From contig JAUTDP010000011.1 of assembly GCA_033439795.1 (NCBI GenBank), positions 992,001 to 1,056,000 of the forward strand: a DNA stretch of 64,000 nt, in the 5' to 3' direction. The notes below the pieces were generated by a model that saw only the letters and a program-made list of their open reading frames with translations, was not told where the DNA came from and made no database searches. The position numbers and the translations under genes were made by a program. The stretch's first letter is position 1; the number at the start of each line of letters is the position of its first letter. This document shows, in pieces, positions 57,889 through 64,000 of the stretch. Origin of the DNA: Sordaria brevicollis. Its lineage: Eukaryota; Ascomycota; Sordariomycetes; Sordariales; Sordariaceae.

Positions 57889-60800
57889 GATTTGAAAGAG
57901 TTCCATACAAAAGTGAAACTGCCTTTGCGCTTCGGGTCGTTGCTCCTTTGGTCGTTTGTGCTCCTGACGGAAAGATCAAAGCACAAAGTTTGCGGGCGGA
58001 CGATGGTCGTGCACTAGGAACTTGGTCTTATAAGGTTTGGTTGTCCTCGTGGATTGATTTGCCTCCCTTGATGGACCGGAAGAGGATCTGGTTGTAGGAG
58101 GTAAAGAGCGGGGGAGAAGGTGTGAAGGGATCAACCTTGACGGTAAAGAGAGGGAATGATAGGGAGCTGGTGGCAGAGACTCCGGATAGCCTGGAACTGT
58201 CTGGTTTGTTGTGTGTGCGGCGGCGCTCTGCTCCGGCGGGCGGGCCACAAGTGCGTGGTTATGGCAAATGGCCAATGTTGTCTGAGGCCTGGCTCCGTGG
58301 GAAGAGAGAGAAAGTGATCTGAGCAAAAGGCCGTGTGTGTCCGGAATATATAACTTGCTGGGCGTGAGGATGAAATTCAACCCGAGTTTTGTTGTTGTCC
58401 GGTACTTTGGAGAAGTCCTCTCGTGTTTCTTCTGAGCGAGTGAAAGATCCGAGCGAAAATCACGACGGATACGTAGCGATGTTCAAGTCGAGATCAACAA
58501 CCTAAGCGATAATATATTAGAACGAAGGAACTGCAGAAGCCAGGAAGATGATGGTCGAGTCATTCAGTCCCAAGAAGAGCTACACGCGTGATGATAAATG
58601 TGGTGATGGAAGGCAAACTACCTCCGGGAGCTTTGACGTGGAGAAAAAGAAAATCGGGTCTTCTACATCAACACAGCAAGCCGTACGTAGACACTACAAC
58701 CGTCCAACGAGAACCGCAACGAGGGCAACTGAATACACCAAACTAGATACACGTCAAGAGTCAAAAACTCGAGAGAAGTCATCCAGCCGGCTACAGCACG
58801 TCCGATATCCCGATGCCAGCCTAGGGGTCCGTGTCGACGAGGATCCTCCATCCGAGATCACAATGACGACATGGCCCCAAGACCGCATGATGCAGCAGAT
58901 CAGAAGGGCGCGGTTGAGGTTGGGGTGTTTGAAATGGAGGGGAAATGGTTGGAAGGAGAGCCAACTGAAGAAACGTAACTGAATCGCGTTCACTCACCAA
59001 ACTTCTCTTTGACAAGGCCGTGCCCTGAAACCGAAGTCGTCAAACGTCCGTGGAGATATCTTCACCGACGATGACCCACAAGAGCTAAGCTAAGGTCCAT
59101 GGTTAGTCGAGGAACTACAAACAGGATCGACTCAGCCGGACCTATAACCCATCATGATCCGATTTTCCACGAGGAAACACGAAGTCAAGGCGCACACTCG
59201 CATGCCAATGTTGTGGATCTACCAGCCTCTCCCCGGACGGTCCAACTTACCCCGAATGCGAATCTTGATTATCGAAATCGAGTCCTTCAGATCCCCAATA
59301 CCAGAAAACGGTTTCTCCTGTGCTCAAAGCAACGAGCAATTTTCCAGTACTGAAATAGTCGTCTCCTCTCTGCTTTCGATTTCGTCGATGCTGATCGGTT
59401 GAATTCGTGAAGTGGTCGCAACAGCTTCCTCCCAAAAACCAGCAGCCACAAGTGATATCAAGACGGCCTTGATGGTTGTCGGTGACAAAAAGTTGGGAGT
59501 GTCTCGAACTCTTGTCGCAAATCTTTTGCTGGATCCACACGTTACTGGATTAACCCTCGATATGAGATATCCGAACTATCAGTGTGTCTTTGTTGATGTA
59601 AGCAGTGCAGCTGTCATGCGAGTTGGCGCGTCTGGCATATACGTGGTGGATATCTCGTCTGCAATGCAGGCTGTATAGAGAGGTCCGTAGGTAGTGAGCG
59701 AATGTTGGTGCGTCGGCTGCGGTTATGTGCCTATTATGCACAAGTTGGTGGTCACTCTAGATGAACCGAACGGGTTTCTCGGTGGGTAGAAGGCACCACG
59801 AGACCCTTTATGTGAAGCGTTGCTGGATCAAAGGGGGGAGTCGAGAGGGTTGCGGTGCCTGTAACGAGGACGGAGACGATGTTGCAGTCCAGCAAGCAAC
59901 CCTGGGCGAGGAGAGCCTGGCACTGGGGTGCAGATGTCCATTGTCTCGCCTGTCCCTTTTTGGTTAACCATTTTTACTCTCACGACTTTACTATTTAGGC
60001 CGGTCTCTCGCATCGCAACGGCCAAAAAGCAAGGGTGGGTGGTACCTGGGCCGACTACCGAACGTGGTCAAACAGGGGTGCATCGGTAGGGGTGGCCGAG
60101 TGCAGTGGGTGCAGTGTTGGTGGAGTGGGCGTGTGGCAGAAGCCCACGAGTGCAGCTTGCTTTGGGGACAGTATGTAACTGCATAGTGCGCGTGTAGTAA
60201 GGATCCTCCTATACGAGTTGTAAGTGGTAAGGCCAGGCAGGTGTGGTAATGGAATCTGGAGGCATACTGTCCAGTCTAAACCCAACTTACACCCAAGTCC
60301 CTTGCTTTGGTAATCTTGGACGGGAACTCGAGGCAACCGACGAACCACCGAGACAAAGCGAGAGCCAGGGATGAAGCAATGCTGTGATGGTGTTATGGGG
60401 TCTAGAACCAGCGCAGTAGGGTTAGGTGAACTTCTTGGGTGATGCTGTTGTGGCGGCATCTTGATATCTGGATGTGTCCACTTTGCAATCTCCGGAGAGA
60501 AGCGAAATCTGAAGAGCCCTGCGGAAGGGTGAGGGGGGGAGGGGGAGGGCCTGGCGATAGCCTCCATGCGAGGACCGATGTGTCCCTGGGGATCTCTCCA
60601 AAGCCGCAGCGTTGCTCACCTTTGCTTTTTCCTGTCCATGATACTTACCAGAAGTGGAAGTGCCCTGTCCTGCCTACCAACCCTAACCTGGCCGGCCTTC
60701 TTGTCCTCATGGGACCCATGGCTCGACAAAGCGAAGGCATTTTAAACCGGCTGGGTATCATGTGTACACCACCTGGGCGGATTGGGGATAGTCGAATGCA

Positions 60801-63800
60801 ATAAGAAGCTGGGTTGCTCAAAGTTGGTGAAGCTTGGGACTTGGGACTTGGGAGGAGGTTGTCGGTCGGAACGCGAAGGATTGCGCTAGAGAGATAGCTC
60901 CAATCGAGAAGAAAAAGAAGAACGAAGTTGACGACGGCGGGACCAGAAAGGTTCTCCAAGTGGACCCCCCTCCGCAACCAGCTCGCTCAATAGACCCACT
61001 TCGCTGTGAGAAGCAGACAGTGGAACCTCCGCTTTTCGTTCCTGCCTGACAGCTGAACTGCCTCGACTGCCTGCTCCGGCTGCGAGCCTGTTCTGCGAGA
61101 ACGGAAAGTGGACGGATTGACATCGCATCCACAGGAACAAGTGAAGTGGAAGGCGCGGCGCGGCACTCCTGCCGGGACAGACGGGACATCCACTTGTCAG
61201 GAACACCCTACTAACCACTCACAGCGTGCAGTCAGGAACTTTTAGAATTTCAACATCGCGATCATGATCAGTGGAGTTGTGTTTCCATGTCTTCTAATCA
61301 TCATAATATCTCCCTTGACGGAGGAGGCTCTTGAACAGAAAGAAGCAAACAAGTTGTTTGAGAAAGACATGACGATATGTCGATGCCAGACAGCCCGAAA
61401 GGAGATTTGATGATGCAGCTCGAAAAGAAACGAAGGTGTTCAAAGAGGGCAGGTACAAGGTACCTGGGGATCTTGGACCTCGAGTGCCCTGAGAGGAAGA
61501 CGGGCCAGGCCCTGAAGCCAGACAATTGTTCACTTGCAAGTGCAAAAGAGGGTCGAAGCGAAGCGATGGGACGCCCCACACTCATCCTTTCCTAAACGGG
61601 AACAAGTCTGCCGGCCAAGCCAATCGTAGAAGGGCGTCGAGACTGTGAGACTGACCGGTGTGCAAGGGGGCCTTGATCATAAAACAAGGGGCCTGTTAAT
61701 AATCGCAAGGGCGATGGGGTCCTCTGGACTAAGTAAAATGCTTCCTTCCACACGCCAACCGCGAGATAACTGAACTCCTACCCTTTGTTGATCACTGACA
61801 CCTCCTATGTTTGTTGTTTCTTCCGCCTGGGTCATATTCATTCTGCTATCAGCTATCAGCATGGGATGGCATCCTTGGTGTTATCAGACGGAGCATAAGA
61901 TGCGCAGCTTTTTGGATGACAACAGCTGTTCGAACAATTTTTCGAGTCAACAGATATTAGAGACTCCTCACTCCAGAGCCAGTCGACCAATCCCGTACCG
62001 TCAGCCATCCCGTTGCGGTAATCTTCCCGCTCCGTCAACGGCCCGCTCGCATTCCAGTTCCTCTCACTCTTCTGTCCGTCTTCAGGTTGCACAATCGACA
62101 CCGTATCGTATGCGACTGGCCGGAAATCACCATGCTTATCTCCTCGCGATATAAATCTCAACAGTTGATCGCGGCGCTTCTTCGTTCACAATGCTCCTCA
62201 GAGAGCTTTCATCATCTCCGTGGAGTGGAATGGCCAAGTCGCACTTAAACCTGGTATACCTGCTTGCTAACAGGAAACGACCTTCCGCTTTTGCCATCTT
62301 TTCCAACGGTTTCCGAGTGCTACGGTAGTCTGCGAATGTGGCGAAAAGTCCTTCGTGTACTTACCTGCTGTTGCGATATCAATATCAAGAACTACTTATC
62401 AACTTACCCTTCGCCATGTTTGCGCACTAGTCTGCGATGAAATAACATGATCTGTTGAGTGGACATGTGCGGACATGTTCAATTGTTGAGAGCGCGGCAG
62501 CATAGGTCAAGCCAGCGTGGTCGTCCTGATGCCGTCTGTCGACACTGGAGTCTTTTCCGAATATCACCTTTGTCGGAATCCCGGCCGGAGTTCGGTTCGT
62601 GACTGTCTCGGGAGTTTGCCGAAAAGGGTGTCGGCATGAACGGCAATTCCTTCGGAATATCGAAGATGGGGGAGTGGACGACTCTCCTCGTTTTTTTTCC
62701 CCTTCACCTTCGGCCCCTGAAACGTGCCTGGGCCTTCTTGTCACTTCTCGCCAGGTTCCGAGCTGTCATTACGTAAGTTTGGAAGGGGAGAATATACTTT
62801 AGCGTGAGTAGAAGTTGTGACACAACTGAAAGCGGACATGATGCCAGAATGGGATTAAATGGGTGGAATCGCTGCTCCAGTGTCTTGATGAGGCTTATGG
62901 GGGCGCCCAGTGACCAAGGACTGCGCCTGGATGGAGCATTATCTCGGTATTTCCGTTCTTGAAGGCTTCGTTTATCTATCTTTGATCTTAGCCTCAATGC
63001 CATGAACCACAGAGCTCGCATCGCATCGGGTTTGTTAGGATGACCCGGAGATTTTGTTTTCATTGCTGACAACCTTGGCATGGTCTAGCCAAGGTTACTG
63101 GCGTGGAGATAGTCAGCGACATCGTTTCCAGGAAGGATAGCTCTCAACTTTGATCATGTCATTCAATCTCGCTTTCATTTTTGCTAACCTACGCCGCGCA
63201 CTCGCAAATGTCTGCGAGAAGCGGGCAATGGGCCATAACAAGTGGAGTGCTACTTGTCAAAGTGAAGACCCTGTCTTCCCCGGATTTGCACGCACGGACA
63301 GCTCCACGAACGGCTCCACGGAAGCCCGGTAAGGCTTGTGGGACCGGATGCCGAACGAACGACGGAGCGGGAGCCGGACGGGCCAATGCACGAAGGAAGA
63401 GAGTTCGGAGCTGAGCCCGTACGTAGAAGCGCGGGCTCCTGAAAACACATTTTCAGGAAAGATTGCGCAACTGGAAAAACTTGTCAATTTGCCTGCAGGA
63501 CAATTTTCGGGGCCATCTTGATTTGACGGGTTTTGGGTTTGTTTTGATGATTGACCCAACCTGTTGTCTCTCTTTCATCTCGCATCCAGACTGGCGCAGT
63601 GATGAGCCGCTGGCGACCCTGGAGAGTGGGTGGAAGCTTAGCAGCCTTGATGCAGACGCGGCTCATAGTGCCGGGCTATTCTCCAGACTCGGTCAAGTCT
63701 CTGCACGTCGCTTGTATATTGGCTCTGTAGATATGAAGCGGTGTGAGATCAAGTGTCCCTCTCTCAAAGCCATATCCAGTATAGCCCTGACTGTGATCTA

Positions 63801-64000
63801 GGCTTCTGGCCGGCGTTGGATCTGTCAAGCGAAGAATGCATCTATCTATTGCTCTGAGGTCAGCGTGTATTCACGCGATGTGTCTCATGGCGTCCGTGGA
63901 AACCTGAAACCCGTTTTGCACATTGCCCCCCCCCCCCCCCCCCCGTCCGGAGTGTTTCTGTACCCGCAAGTTCTCAGCGTTTCATGGCTGGCGCGGAGAC
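57889..64000. other. Gene-poor right end, 6.1 kb
   Basis: The first kilobase is presumably promoter and leader of the zinc-finger gene. A plus-strand frame of 144 codons at 58548-58982 is basic and polar without a domain. The rest has only short frames and no tRNA or rRNA fold that I recognise. A 19-base C run lies at 63926-63944. Confidence 0.45.
63926..63944 (+). repeat. Poly-C run
   Basis: 19 consecutive C between GCCATTG-like and GTCCGG sequence, near the window end. It may form a G-quadruplex on the other strand, or be partly an assembly uncertainty in run length. Confidence 0.85.

Noticed and set aside
58548..58982. A 144-codon basic frame upstream of the zinc-finger gene
   Set aside because: Polar composition without domains, no clear promoter, and it overlaps the likely leader region of a divergent transcript. 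It may be real, but support is too weak.

Overview
The window looks like a piece of a filamentous ascomycete chromosome, most likely Sordariales (Neurospora/Sordaria-like). The evidence is short GT-AG introns with CTRAC branch points, two dispersed single 5S rRNA genes rather than a 5S array, pyrimidine-rich leaders, fungal housekeeping genes (UPF3, SIT4/PP6 phosphatase, TYW2, an SSP120-like EF-hand protein), and an AT-rich block almost free of CpA/TpG that carries the signature of repeat-induced point mutation (RIP). The genus is inferred, not proven. All exon joins were worked out by hand from splice signals and phase.

Layout. 1-0.8 kb: 3' end of a coiled-coil, low-complexity protein. 3.1-7.6 kb: three paralogous type I membrane proteins (two minus, one plus), each with one phase-0 intron, a divergent two-cysteine ectodomain and a conserved cytoplasmic tail. 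8.0-13 kb: UPF3 (minus) and a SIT4/PP6 phosphatase (plus) on a shared divergent promoter region. 13.6 kb: 5S rRNA (minus). 14.7-20.9 kb: four small genes of unknown function in one orientation, all with one phase-1 intron at an equivalent place; three of them have recognisably related promoters. 21.6-25.3 kb: an NmrA-like NAD(P)-binding protein and a CorA-like magnesium transporter, convergent. 25.8 kb: an intact 358-bp hAT-like MITE with an 8-bp target duplication. 26.7-29.3 kb: an NLR-type protein (degenerate alpha/beta-hydrolase plus NB-ARC). 31.4-45.9 kb: an amidase gene cut in two by an 11.9-kb DNA transposon, itself interrupted by a 7.7-kb Ty3/gypsy LTR retrotransposon on the minus strand; the inserted DNA is heavily RIP-mutated. 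48.8-51.4 kb: TYW2 and an SSP120-like EF-hand protein, convergent. 54.6-55.2 kb: a second 5S rRNA and an intron-containing tRNA-Phe(GAA). 56.3-57.9 kb: a four-finger C2H2 transcription factor. The last 6 kb hold no gene I can support.

Relations between genes. UPF3 (nonsense-mediated decay) and the phosphatase are conserved housekeeping genes. TYW2 modifies G37 of tRNA-Phe, and a tRNA-Phe gene lies 4.8 kb away. The stretch from about 14.7 to 45.9 kb looks like an accessory island: orphan gene family, NLR-type gene, MITE, nested transposons and a broken amidase. The most unusual items are the nested insertion with two intact levels of target duplication, the trio of receptor-like membrane proteins, the four-member orphan family, and a compensatory base-pair swap between the two 5S genes.
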